Below, one piece after another: positions 41,017 through 49,226 of a stretch of DNA of 64,000 nt. Position numbers and translations under genes: made by a program. The DNA lies in the NCBI GenBank assembly GCA_023436615.1, contig JAEZIO010000072.1, forward strand, positions 1-64,000, written 5' to 3'. How positions within the stretch are numbered: position 1 is the stretch's first letter; every line of letters starts with the position of its first letter. Source of the DNA: Pseudomonadota bacterium. Lineage in GTDB: Bacteria; Pseudomonadota; Alphaproteobacteria; Sphingomonadales; Sphingomonadaceae. A model generated the notes under the pieces. It was not told the DNA's origin and searched no databases. It saw only the letters and a program-made list of their open reading frames with translations.

Positions 41017-42753
41017 TCACTTCTTTTTCTTGGTCGTCTTCTTCGTCTCGGCTTCCTTGAGCGCCGCGCCAAGGATGTCGCCAAGCGACGCGCCGCTGTC
41101 GGAGGAGCCATATTGTGCGACGGCCTGCTTCTCTTCGGCGATCTGCATCGCCTTGATCGAGAAGTTCGGCTTCTTCGACCGGTCGAAGCCGACAACCATC
41201 GCGTCGAATTTCTGGCCGACCTGGAAGCGCTCCGGACGCTGTTCGTCGCGGTCGCGGCCCAGGTCCGTGCGCTTGGCGAAGCCGGTCGCGCCGTCGTCGC
41301 CGACCTGCACATCGAGGCCGCCGTCCTTGACGTCGAGGACGGTGACGGTGACGACATCGCCCTTCTTGACGCCGCCTGCGGAGCCGCCGGCAGCCGCTCC
41401 GCCGCCAACGCCGCCACGCTCCAGCTGCTTGATGCCGAGGCTGATGCGCTCCTTCTCGACGTCCACGTCGAGAACGACCGCCTTCACGGTTTCGCCCTTG
41501 TGGTGGAGGTTGAGCGCTTCCTCGCCCGAGACGCCCCAGGCGATGTCGGACATGTGCACCATTCCGTCGACGTCGCCCGGCAGGCCGATGAACAGGCCGA
41601 ACTCGGTCGCATTCTTGACCTCGCCCTCGACCTGCGAGCCGACCGGGTGCTTGTCGGCGAACTCGGCCCACGGGTTCGCCTGCGCCTGCTTCAGGCCCAG
41701 CGAAATCCGGCGCTTCTCCTCGTCGACCTCGAGGATCTTCACCTCGACTTCCTGGCTGGTGCTGACGATCTTGCCCGGATGGACGTTCTTCTTCGTCCAG
41801 CTCATTTCGGAAACGTGGACCAGGCCTTCGATGCCGGCCTCGAGCTCCACGAACGCGCCATATTCGGTGATGTTGGTCACCCGGCCGGTGAACGTGCCGC
41901 CAACCGGATATTTGGCCGCCGCGCCTTCCCACGGGTCCGCCTCGAGCTGCTTCATGCCGAGGCTGATTCGCTGCGTCTCGCGGTTGATGCGGACGATCTG
42001 CACCTTCACCGTGTCGCCGATGTTCAGCACTTCGGACGGGTGGTTGACGCGCTTGTAGCTGATGTCGGTGACGTGCAGCAGGCCGTCGATTCCGCCGAGA
42101 TCCACGAACGCGCCGTAATCGGTGATGTTCTTGACGACGCCGTCCACCACCTGGCCCTCGGTCAGCGACTGGATCAGGCCCGAACGCTGCTCGGCGCGGG
42201 TCTCTTCGAGGATGGCGCGGCGCGAAACCACGATATTGCCGCGCCGCCGGTCCATCTTCAGGATCTGGAACGGCTGCGGCATGTCCATCAGCGGACCGAC
42301 GTCGCGGACCGGACGGATATCGACCTGGCTGCCGGGCAGGAAGGCGACGGCTCCGCCGAGGTCGACGGTGAACCCGCCCTTCACGCGGCCGAAGATCACG
42401 CCGTCGACGCGGTTCCCAGCTTCATATTCCTTCTCGAGCTTGTCCCATGCGGCTTCGCGCCGAGCGCGGTCGCGCGAGAGCATCGCTTCGCCCTGGGAAT
42501 TCTCGACCCGGTCGACGAACACCTCGACCTCGTCGCCGACGTTCAGCTCGGCCTTCTGGCCGGGAGCGGCGAACTCGCGGAGCGGCACACGGCCTTCCGA
42601 CTTCAACCCCACGTCGATGACCGCGAGGTCGTTCTCGATCGCGGTGACGGTGCCCTTTACGACTTTGCCTTCGAAGCTTTCGTCCTCACCGCCGAGGCTT
42701 TCGTTCAAAAGGGCCGCGAAATCGTCGCGGGTCGGAAATGCCGTTGTGGCCAT
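41017..42753 (-). CDS. rpsA: 30S ribosomal protein S1
   Basis: 578 residues with six S1 RNA-binding repeats, recognisable by recurring GxVxxITDYGAFVDLGGIDGLLH-like strands and SLGMKQLE or SLGLKQ ends. S1 binds mRNA leaders on the 30S subunit. The C-terminus is a Lys-rich tail (KKTTKKKK). It precedes ihfB. More than 380 bases separate it from the next upstream gene on the opposite strand. Confidence 0.97.
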   Translation of the reverse strand: MATTAFPTRDDFAALLNESLGGEDESFEGKVVKGTVTAIENDLAVIDVGLKSEGRVPLREFAAPGQKAELNVGDEVEVFVDRVENSQGEAMLSRDRARREAAWDKLEKEYEAGNRVDGVIFGRVKGGFTVDLGGAVAFLPGSQVDIRPVRDVGPLMDMPQPFQILKMDRRRGNIVVSRRAILEETRAEQRSGLIQSLTEGQVVDGVVKNITDYGAFVDLGGIDGLLHVTDISYKRVNHPSEVLNIGDTVKVQIVRINRETQRISLGMKQLEADPWEGAAAKYPVGGTFTGRVTNITEYGAFVELEAGIEGLVHVSEMSWTKKNVHPGKIVSTSQEVEVKILEVDEEKRRISLGLKQAQANPWAEFADKHPVGSQVEGEVKNATEFGLFIGLPGDVDGMVHMSDIAWGVSGEEALNLHHKGETVKAVVLDVDVEKERISLGIKQLERGGVGGGAAAGGSAGGVKKGDVVTVTVLDVKDGGLDVQVGDDGATGFAKRTDLGRDRDEQRPERFQVGQKFDAMVVGFDRSKKPNFSIKAMQIAEEKQAVAQYGSSDSGASLGDILGAALKEAETKKTTKKKK

Positions 42754-43095
42754 AAAGAATGTGTCTTCCTGCTATTCAAATTCGCTTGCCGCGCCGCGCC
42801 ACTATGGCGCCGCTTCAACATGCGGACCTGGTCAACCAAGCTGCCGAGCCAGCCTCATGCTGGTCCGGCATCCTCGAAGCGCTGCCTTCGACAGCCCGCA
42901 TGACAAAAAGCGCGTTGCGGCGCCGGTTCGGCCGGTTCACCGTTACGCGCTCGCCAAAGGACGGGCTGTCCGAAAGGGGATCACCGCCCGTCGGACCCGC
43001 GCGCCTATATTCGACAGGGGCTTAGAGGGCAAGTTGGTCCGGCCGGCGCCGCGGCAAAAGCGTCACAAAATAGGAAATTACCTATTGCGCGAAAG
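42754..43095. other. long spacer upstream of rpsA
   Basis: This 340-base region must hold the rpsA promoter and leader. No ORF or strong hairpin is convincing. Near its right end, AATAGG (43069-43074) and CCTATT (43081-43086) form an inverted repeat with an AT-rich spacer, next to the LexA box. Confidence 0.5.
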
Positions 43096-43110
43096 GAACA
43101 AATAGGGAAC
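43096..43110. promoter_or_regulatory. LexA box (SOS operator), GAAC-N7-GAAC
   Basis: GAAC at 43096-43099 and GAAC at 43107-43110 are separated by exactly seven, mostly A/T, bases. Read on the other strand this is GTTC-N7-GTTC, the direct-repeat operator of alphaproteobacterial LexA. It ends 26 bases before the start of a 30-codon membrane-protein ORF. Confidence 0.8.
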
Positions 43111-43136
43111 AATGTTGCAGCTCGGAGTCGCTGCAA

Positions 43137-43229
43137 ATGCTTGTTCTCGATCCCCAAATGCTCGTTGCCGTCGCTGCCCTGATCAGCAGTTTGTCCGCAT
43201 TCGTCTGGGCCGTCCGACGCAAGCCCTGA
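43137..43229 (+). CDS. 30-residue single-pass membrane protein, probably SOS-controlled
   Basis: ATG at 43137 with CGGAG nine bases upstream. The product is 30 residues: a short N-terminus (MLVLDPQM), one hydrophobic helix (about 9-26) and a C-terminal RRKP. A consensus LexA box lies just upstream. By size, topology and control it recalls Caulobacter SidA, a 29-residue SOS-induced inner-membrane inhibitor of division, but no sequence relation is claimed. The stop falls inside a hairpin with the opposite gene's stop. It is too short for usual gene callers. Confidence 0.65.
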   Translation: MLVLDPQMLVAVAALISSLSAFVWAVRRKP

Positions 43230-43243
43230 GCGAGGCGCTCAGG
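43225..43243. other. hairpin at convergent stop codons
   Basis: CCTGAGCG pairs with CGCTCAGG around AGG. Both the small ORF stop and the TonB-like gene stop lie in it. No T-tract, so it may act as a bidirectional 3' end structure. Confidence 0.5.
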
Positions 43244-44063
43244 TGATCGATTGCTTGCGGATGGATCTCACTGAGACGACGGTACCTGTCAGCTCTCCGG
43301 CGCCCGACGACGCAGGTTCGAACCGCTGGTTCAGGATCGAAGCGCAGACATCCGCCGCGGGCGAAAATTCGCCGGAATAGCGAACCGCTTTGCAATCACT
43401 GATGTGGCCGTCGGGCGCGATCGTGATCTGGCTGACCTGCCTTCCGACTTCGGTGGCCCCCTCAATTTTCGGTTCGACCGTGAGCTTTGCCGGCTCGACA
43501 GGATAAAAGTTGACGAGGGTGATCCCGTAACCCGCTACCGTTGCCCGCGGCTGGTGCAGGCCGGCTTCCTTCATCACCGCGATGAAAGCGTCGCAGTCGG
43601 GCAGGGTCCTGCTCAGACCCGTCGTGAGCTGCTTGCAATCCACAATGCCGCCTTCACCGCTGACCGCGATTGTCGTCTGGAGCATCCAGGCCTGCCGTGG
43701 CATCGGCACCCTCGGATCGCCCGCGAGACGCCAGGTGATCCTTTGGGTGAAGTTGGCGGCGGCCGGACGACCCTTTCGGTCGCGAGCCGGCTCGAATCGT
43801 GCTCGGGCGCGAAACACCGCGCATGTTTGTTCATCGAGCGCCGTCGATCCGGACGACTTTGCGACGCGGCAAGAGGTGACGAAGCCCTCCGGGCTGACCT
43901 CGACCCGAACGGTGACGGTGCCCTCCTCGCCATGCATGAGGGCGGTTCGCGGATAATCTTCGGCGGTGACCAGCTCATCAAGGTTTAGGAGCCGCGCTCG
44001 CTGCCCTTGCTCGCCCGTGATGGCGGCTATGGCGAGCAGCCAGGGAAGAATGATACTGGGCAA
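43239..44063 (-). CDS. secreted protein with three TonB C-terminal-like modules
   Basis: 274 residues with an N-terminal signal peptide. The first module has YPRTALMHGEEGTVTVRVEVSPEGFV... and RARARFEPA, the pattern of the TonB C-terminal domain. Two further shorter modules repeat the strand-Gly-Cys theme (GGIVDCK and GHISDCKAVRYSG ... RFEP). No proline-rich spanning region is present, so this is probably a periplasmic TonB_C-like protein rather than a true energy transducer. Confidence 0.82.
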   Translation of the reverse strand: MPSIILPWLLAIAAITGEQGQRARLLNLDELVTAEDYPRTALMHGEEGTVTVRVEVSPEGFVTSCRVAKSSGSTALDEQTCAVFRARARFEPARDRKGRPAAANFTQRITWRLAGDPRVPMPRQAWMLQTTIAVSGEGGIVDCKQLTTGLSRTLPDCDAFIAVMKEAGLHQPRATVAGYGITLVNFYPVEPAKLTVEPKIEGATEVGRQVSQITIAPDGHISDCKAVRYSGEFSPAADVCASILNQRFEPASSGAGELTGTVVSVRSIRKQSIT

Positions 44064-44135
44064 CGCAGCACCCCCGATTACCCGAGCTGCGGGATGGTGC
44101 GCCCCTTGGAGGCGCAGCGCAAGGACGGCGCGCTA

Positions 44136-44155
44136 GGCCGCCGCGTGCGGCGGCC
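44136..44155 (-). other. perfect GC hairpin between two minus-strand genes
   Basis: GGCCGCCGC and GCGGCGGCC form a nine-pair stem with a two-base centre, just downstream of the stop at 44171. There is no U-tract, so termination is doubtful. Confidence 0.4.
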
Positions 44156-44170
44156 GGTGGAGGCCCGGCC

Positions 44171-44677
44171 TCAGACCAGATATTCCTCGTGACCGTAAAC
44201 CAGCACGGTCATGAAGCCCTGGCGCAACCCCTCGGTCGAGGCACTCGCATCGAAACGCTCGGCACGGGCTTCCTCGCAACCGTAGGGCGGTTTCACGTCG
44301 CCGGACGCGCCGACAAGCTCGCAGCTGCGGACTGTGCCGTCGCCGGCGATCGCAAGGGAAAGGATTTGCCCGCCCAGCAGCATGTCACCGGTCTCGAGGC
44401 GGAAAGGCTTCGGCTCGCTGCCGGGCGTGAAGCGCCGCTCGATCGTGATTTTCGTGAAGCTGCCGGTCGACCCGCTGGCCTCGTGCAAGATTTGCTCGCC
44501 GTCGTCGTCGCAAGTCTCGCTCGCCGAGCTGATGCTCGACTGGTAGCGGCACGACTGGTGTGCGCCGTCACCGCTGAAGGTGTAGGTGATCCTCTCCCAC
44601 CAGGGCGCGCTGGACGTCGGGGTCGGGGCGACATTCGCGGATGCGGCGGTAAGCAGTAGCGCGGCAAGGCCGAGCAC
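44171..44677 (-). CDS. secreted protein of unknown function, distant relative of its neighbour
   Basis: 168 residues from a GTG at 44677 with GGGAGAG upstream; the longer frame upstream has no signal peptide at its start. A signal peptide is present (VLGLAALLLTAASA). The last third (LSLAIAGDGTVRSCELVGASG ... ARAERFDA) shares the strand-Gly-x-Val-x-x-Cys pattern with the TonB-like modules of the gene at 43239-44063. Four or more Cys suggest disulphides. Function is unknown. Confidence 0.7.
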   Translation of the reverse strand: MLGLAALLLTAASANVAPTPTSSAPWWERITYTFSGDGAHQSCRYQSSISSASETCDDDGEQILHEASGSTGSFTKITIERRFTPGSEPKPFRLETGDMLLGGQILSLAIAGDGTVRSCELVGASGDVKPPYGCEEARAERFDASASTEGLRQGFMTVLVYGHEEYLV

Positions 44678-44799
44678 GATCTCTCTCCCTTTCGTGCCCG
44701 CTCCGACAGCCCAAGCGCCGCCGCCTTGGCCTGTAACGCGCGAATTGCAATTTGGTCCCCGGCGGCCGCGCACGCCGTTTTTCGCGCGCGCCGGGCGCA

Positions 44800-44832
44800 A
44801 AGAAATGGGGGCCGGCATTGCTGCCAGCCCCC
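44800..44832 (-). terminator. intrinsic terminator for a minus-strand transcript
   Basis: GGGGGCCGGC and GCCAGCCCCC (one wobble) form a ten-pair stem with a six-base loop. On the minus strand it is followed by ATTTCTTTG. No recognised minus-strand protein gene ends just before it. Confidence 0.7.
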
Positions 44833-44836
44833 ACTA

Positions 44837-45438
44837 GCGCCGAGCGAAGGATCCGCCGAATTTCACATCCACGTCCCAGGGGAACGCAACCATGAACTCC
44901 GGCTCACCAGCTCAGGCGTCGCTTTCCACCGATCACTCCCTCCAGAGGAGGAGCCTTGCGACCTCTACTCCAGTGCGCCAGCCGAAGCCTCGCTTCTGTT
45001 TCGCGCCGCCCGGCCTGACCGAAGTCAAAGCCGACCGATGTTCCACGGCCCTTCTTGGGATGTTCCTCAACCGCGTCCCGCTTTGCTTCCGGACGACCCG
45101 AAGGTCGCCTTCTGCCGCGTCGCGCTGTCGAAAGATCATCTCTTCCGGCGCCTCGTCCCGGCTGGCCTCGAAATGCCCCCGAAAGGACTTCTCACTGCCT
45201 GCCGCGGAGATCGGACCTTTGGTCACCTGCCGCATCTTCCTGCCGTTGCCGGCTATCCGATGAGGCCGGGACCGCCGTCCCGATCACAGTTGGACCTTGC
45301 GCTGCCTTTTCGAGTCGCGCCAAGCGAAAAATATGGTCGCAGGCCTGTGGATAACGTGGATATCGGGAACAACCGTCGGAACCTCATGCGCTGCGCCCTT
45401 CGGTTGCCGTTTCGTTCCTCGCGGCCTACCTCCGCCAT
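44837..45438 (-). ncRNA. unassigned stretch, candidate RNA gene on the minus strand
   Basis: About 600 bases without a convincing protein gene. Two weak ORFs (44892-45263 plus, 44933-45235 minus) are antisense to each other and match no family I know. A minus-strand intrinsic terminator lies at the left end. Ribosomal RNA, RNase P, tmRNA and SRP RNA landmarks were looked for and not seen. A perfect DnaA box occurs at 45346-45354. The RNA reading is an inference. Confidence 0.35.
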
Positions 45439-45459
45439 GTGCCTGAATCGCCCGCGACA

Positions 45460-47730
45460 ATGTCCGATCCGCCCTATTTGGAGGGGCTGAATCCGCCGCA
45501 ACGTGAGGCGGTGCTGACGACGGAGGGGCCGGTTCTCGTGCTGGCAGGGGCGGGCACCGGAAAAACGGCGGCACTGACCGCCCGGCTTGCTCATCTGATA
45601 GCGAGCCGGAAGGCCTGGCCGAGCCAGATCCTCGCCGTCACCTTCACCAACAAGGCCGCACGCGAGATGAAGGAGCGGGTGGCGGCGCTTTCAGGGGGCG
45701 CGCTGGAAGGGATGCCGTGGCTCGGCACGTTCCATTCGGTGGCGGCGCGGATGCTTCGGGCGCATGCCGAACTCGTCGGCCTCAAGAGCAATTTCACGAT
45801 TCTCGACACTGACGACCAGCTGCGGGTGATGAAGCAACTGATCAGCGCGTCCGGTCTCGACGAGAAGCGCTGGCCGGCGCGGCAACTCGCCGGGCTGATC
45901 GACCGCTGGAAAAACCGCGGCTGGACTCCGCGCCAGGTGGATGCCGGAGAGGCGGAAAGCTTCGGCCCGGGCCGCGGGCGCGAGCTCTATGCCGCGTATC
46001 AAGAGCGGCTGAAGACGCTGAACGCCTGCGACTTCGGCGATCTTCTGCTGCACATGTTGGTGATCTTCCGCTCTCATTCGGACGTGCTGGACAGCTATCG
46101 GGAGCGTTTCAGGTACATCCTGGTCGACGAATATCAGGACACCAACAGCTCCCAGTACGAATGGCTCAAAATGCTCGCGGAACCGCGCCGAAACCTGTGC
46201 TGCGTCGGCGACGACGACCAGTCCATCTACTCGTGGCGCGGGGCCGAGGTCGCCAACATCCTCAAGTTCGAGCAGGATTTTCCCGGGGCGAAGATCATCC
46301 GGCTCGAGCAGAATTACCGCTCGACCAGCCACATCCTCGCGGCCGCCGACGGCGTGATCGCGAACAATGCCGGCCGTCTCGGCAAGACGTTGTGGACCGA
46401 TGCGGGCGAGGGCCAAAAGGTCCGGGTGATCGGTGTCTGGGACGGCCCCGAGGAGGCACGCCGCGTCGGCGATGAAATCGAGGGAATGCAGGCGCGCGGC
46501 ACGCCGCTGTCGGAGATCGCGATCCTGGTCCGCGCCCAGTTCCAGACCCGCGAGTTCGAGGAACGCTTCATCGCCATCGGCATGCCGTACCAGATCATTG
46601 GCGGCTTCCGGTTCTACGAGCGCGCAGAGATCCGCGACGCGCTTGCCTACCTGCGCCTGATCCATCAGCCGGCTGATGACCTCGCATTCGAGCGGATCGT
46701 CAACCAGCCCAAGCGCGGGCTAGGCGACAAGGCGCTGGCCACGATCCACTCGGCGGCTCGCGCAAGCCGGCAGCCGCTGCTGATCGCGGCGGCATCGCTC
46801 CTCGATAGCGACGAGCTGCAGGCCCGCGCGCGCAACCCCCTTGGCCGCTTCGTGGCGGACGTCGCGCGCTGGCGGGGAATGTCGGACCAGCTTCCCCATG
46901 CGGAGCTCGCTCGGACGGTGCTCGATGAGAGCGGCTACACCGCCATGCTGCAGGCCGAGCGCAGCGCCGAGGCGGCAGGCCGGCTCGAGAACCTCGCCGA
47001 GCTTGCGCGGGCGATGGAGGAATATGAGAACCTCGCGGCCTTCCTCGAGCATGTCAGTCTGGTCATGGAGAATGATGAGGACCGCGACCGCGAAAAGGTC
47101 ACGATCATGACCATCCACGCCGCGAAGGGCCTCGAGTTCGACACCGTCTATCTGCCGGGATGGGAGGAAGGGATATTCCCCTCCCAGCGCGCGCTCGACG
47201 AGGGCGGGCTCGCTTCGCTGGAGGAAGAACGGCGGCTCGCCTACGTCGCGATCACGCGCGCCAAGCGCCGTTCGACCGTGCTGCATGCCGCCAACCGGCG
47301 AATCTACGGTCAGTGGACCAGCAGCCTTCCCAGCCGCTTCATCGCCGAGCTGCCCGACGCCCACATCGATCAGGAGACCACGATGAGCGGCGGGGAGAGC
47401 CTGTGGCGAGCGCAATGGTCGGAGCGCGCCGACCCGTTCGCGCACCTCGGGCCGGCACAGGCGATGCGCGCCTCGACCAGGGGCCCAGGCTGGCAGCGTG
47501 CAGCGTCGTCCGGTCGTTTCAGCCCGGAGCCCCAGCGTATCATCGAAGCGCGTGCGAGCGCGGTAAGTCTCGGCAACAAGGGCCGCGACGACCTCGCTCT
47601 CGGGCAGCGGGTGTTTCACGAGAAATTCGGCCACGGGACCATCGCCGCGATCGAAGGCAACAAGCTCGAGATCGACTTCGAGCACGCCGGCCGCAAGAAG
47701 GTTCTGGACAGCTTCGTCAGCGTCGGCTGA
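45460..47730 (+). CDS. uvrD: ATP-dependent DNA helicase UvrD/PcrA
   Basis: 756 residues from ATG 45460 (MSDPPYLEGLNPPQREAV); a GTG at 45439 would add seven. Superfamily 1A 3'-5' helicase. Walker A is GAGTGKT (about 30-36), motif II DEYQDTN, motif III GDDDQSIYSWRGA, motif IV LEQNYRS and motif VI VAITRAKR. The C-terminal Tudor-like domain has GQRVFHEKFGHGTI. Roles are nucleotide excision and mismatch repair. The GAAC pair at 45367-45382 upstream has N8 rather than N7. Confidence 0.96.
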   Translation: MSDPPYLEGLNPPQREAVLTTEGPVLVLAGAGTGKTAALTARLAHLIASRKAWPSQILAVTFTNKAAREMKERVAALSGGALEGMPWLGTFHSVAARMLRAHAELVGLKSNFTILDTDDQLRVMKQLISASGLDEKRWPARQLAGLIDRWKNRGWTPRQVDAGEAESFGPGRGRELYAAYQERLKTLNACDFGDLLLHMLVIFRSHSDVLDSYRERFRYILVDEYQDTNSSQYEWLKMLAEPRRNLCCVGDDDQSIYSWRGAEVANILKFEQDFPGAKIIRLEQNYRSTSHILAAADGVIANNAGRLGKTLWTDAGEGQKVRVIGVWDGPEEARRVGDEIEGMQARGTPLSEIAILVRAQFQTREFEERFIAIGMPYQIIGGFRFYERAEIRDALAYLRLIHQPADDLAFERIVNQPKRGLGDKALATIHSAARASRQPLLIAAASLLDSDELQARARNPLGRFVADVARWRGMSDQLPHAELARTVLDESGYTAMLQAERSAEAAGRLENLAELARAMEEYENLAAFLEHVSLVMENDEDRDREKVTIMTIHAAKGLEFDTVYLPGWEEGIFPSQRALDEGGLASLEEERRLAYVAITRAKRRSTVLHAANRRIYGQWTSSLPSRFIAELPDAHIDQETTMSGGESLWRAQWSERADPFAHLGPAQAMRASTRGPGWQRAASSGRFSPEPQRIIEARASAVSLGNKGRDDLALGQRVFHEKFGHGTIAAIEGNKLEIDFEHAGRKKVLDSFVSVG

Positions 47731-47740
47731 GGCGGCGGCG

Positions 47741-48481
47741 GTGGCGATCAGCATCGGGACCGCGGGCTGGACCATTCCGCGCGATGTCGCGGACGCCTTT
47801 CCCGCCGTCGGCTCCTCCCTCGAGCGGTATGCGAGCCGCTTCGCCGTCGCCGAGATCAACAGCTCCTTTCATCGTCCGCACCGCATTGCGACGTGGGAAC
47901 GATGGCGCGACAGTGTGCCGGACGGGTTCCGCTTTTCGGTGAAGCTGCCGAAGGCTGTCACGCATCAGGCGAGACTCGCCGATTGCGAGGATCTCGTCGG
48001 TCAGTTCCTCGAAGAGGCAGAGACGCTCGGGCGAAAGCTCGGCGTGCTGCTCGTGCAGCTTCCGCCCAAGCTCGAGCTCGACCCGGGCGTCGCCCGGCTC
48101 TTCTTCACCGATCTCGCCGGCCGGACGCGAGCGCAAGTCGCGTGTGAGCCGCGCAATGCGAGCTGGTTCACGAACGAAGGTGATGCGCTCCTCGCCGAGC
48201 TGAGGGTGGCCCGTGTCGCGGCTGACCCGGCGATCTGCGACGCCGCCGCTCGACCGGGCGGCTGGAGCGGCCTTCGTTACTGGCGGCTTCACGGATCGCC
48301 GCAGATTTATCGCTCCAGCTACGGCGAACGGATTGCGCACATCGCCGATCAGCTTCGCGACGGGGGCGAGGGAAAGGATAGCTGGTGCATTTTCGACAAT
48401 ACCGCGTCCTCGGCCGCCGCGAAGGACGCGCTCGAGCTGTTGCATAGCGTCGACGACACTGCCGAAGCGGGCGGAAATTGA
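47741..48481 (+). CDS. DUF72 domain protein
   Basis: 246 residues from a GTG. The TIM-barrel-like family shows IGTAGWTIP at the start, AEINSSFHRPHR, FRFSVKLPKAVTHQ, GVLLVQLPPKL and YWRLHGSPQIYRS. The E. coli relative is YecE, with no assigned function. It follows uvrD after ten bases and may be cotranscribed. Confidence 0.93.
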   Translation: MAISIGTAGWTIPRDVADAFPAVGSSLERYASRFAVAEINSSFHRPHRIATWERWRDSVPDGFRFSVKLPKAVTHQARLADCEDLVGQFLEEAETLGRKLGVLLVQLPPKLELDPGVARLFFTDLAGRTRAQVACEPRNASWFTNEGDALLAELRVARVAADPAICDAAARPGGWSGLRYWRLHGSPQIYRSSYGERIAHIADQLRDGGEGKDSWCIFDNTASSAAAKDALELLHSVDDTAEAGGN

Positions 48482-48485
48482 ACTT

Positions 48486-49127
48486 CTAGTTCGCCTCCCT
48501 GCGGACCAGGTCGCGAATCCACGGCATGATCGACGACCAGCGCAGCGCTTCCATGAGCGCGATCCCGGCGAGATTTCCCTTGCGCCAGGCGATCTCGCCC
48601 GGTGACAGGCTGAGACCTTCGATGAAGATGGAGACATAGCTCCCCGGCGCCGGAAGCGAATTGCTCTCGACCTGCAGGCCCGCTGCCGAGATGTTGCGGA
48701 TGGTCACGGGAAGGAATTCCTCTCCGCGCTTGAGGAAGCCGCCGCATCGAATCTCCACTCGCGGCATCGCCCGCCGCTCTGCCGGCTGGCTGACGAGGTT
48801 GCGGTTGATCAGCGCCAGCACGTCCAGCGGACGGCGGAAGCAAACTCCCGTCTCCCCGCCTTTCGCCCATTCGACGGTGGCGGGCGCCCTGTGACCGCTG
48901 GCGAGTTCGAGAACCACCTCGTCTCCGGCCGCTTGCCCGATCTCGCCGACCAGCGTCGCGCCGAGGGAGGAAATCTTCCGGATCGAGAAGTGCTGTGAAG
49001 AGCCTGCCGCGCGCACGAGAGCAGTGTCGAAGGCGCCGCTCGTGGACGGCGCGAGCGAATCATCCGGCCAAGGGACCTGGGCGCCCATGACGAAAGTCGT
49101 GACCGAGGCCGTGTCAGCCATTCGCAT
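48486..49127 (-). CDS. PilZ domain protein
   Basis: 213 residues. The C-terminal half is a PilZ domain: RRAMPRVEIRCGG with the c-di-GMP RxxxR pattern partly kept and NISAAGLQVES as the D/NxSxxG motif. The N-terminal half looks like a degenerate second PilZ-like fold. It probably senses c-di-GMP, but the partner is unknown. It lies convergent to the DUF72 gene. Confidence 0.85.
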   Translation of the reverse strand: MRMADTASVTTFVMGAQVPWPDDSLAPSTSGAFDTALVRAAGSSQHFSIRKISSLGATLVGEIGQAAGDEVVLELASGHRAPATVEWAKGGETGVCFRRPLDVLALINRNLVSQPAERRAMPRVEIRCGGFLKRGEEFLPVTIRNISAAGLQVESNSLPAPGSYVSIFIEGLSLSPGEIAWRKGNLAGIALMEALRWSSIMPWIRDLVRREAN

Positions 49128-49226
49128 GATCCGGCATAGCGGGCATCGGATCTACCCAGCGCGGAGCTAAGAAGTCCCTAACGGCGGCGAACTGCCTGTT
49201 TGCGGGGATAGGAGCGAGGTTGTAAC

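Noticed and set aside
45346..45354. Perfect DnaA box TGTGGATAA, possible origin
   Set aside because: Only one perfect box, with one poor neighbour; no AT-rich unwinding element and no origin-associated genes nearby.
45367..45382. GAAC pair upstream of uvrD, like a LexA box
   Set aside because: The spacer is eight bases, not the seven required for the alphaproteobacterial operator.
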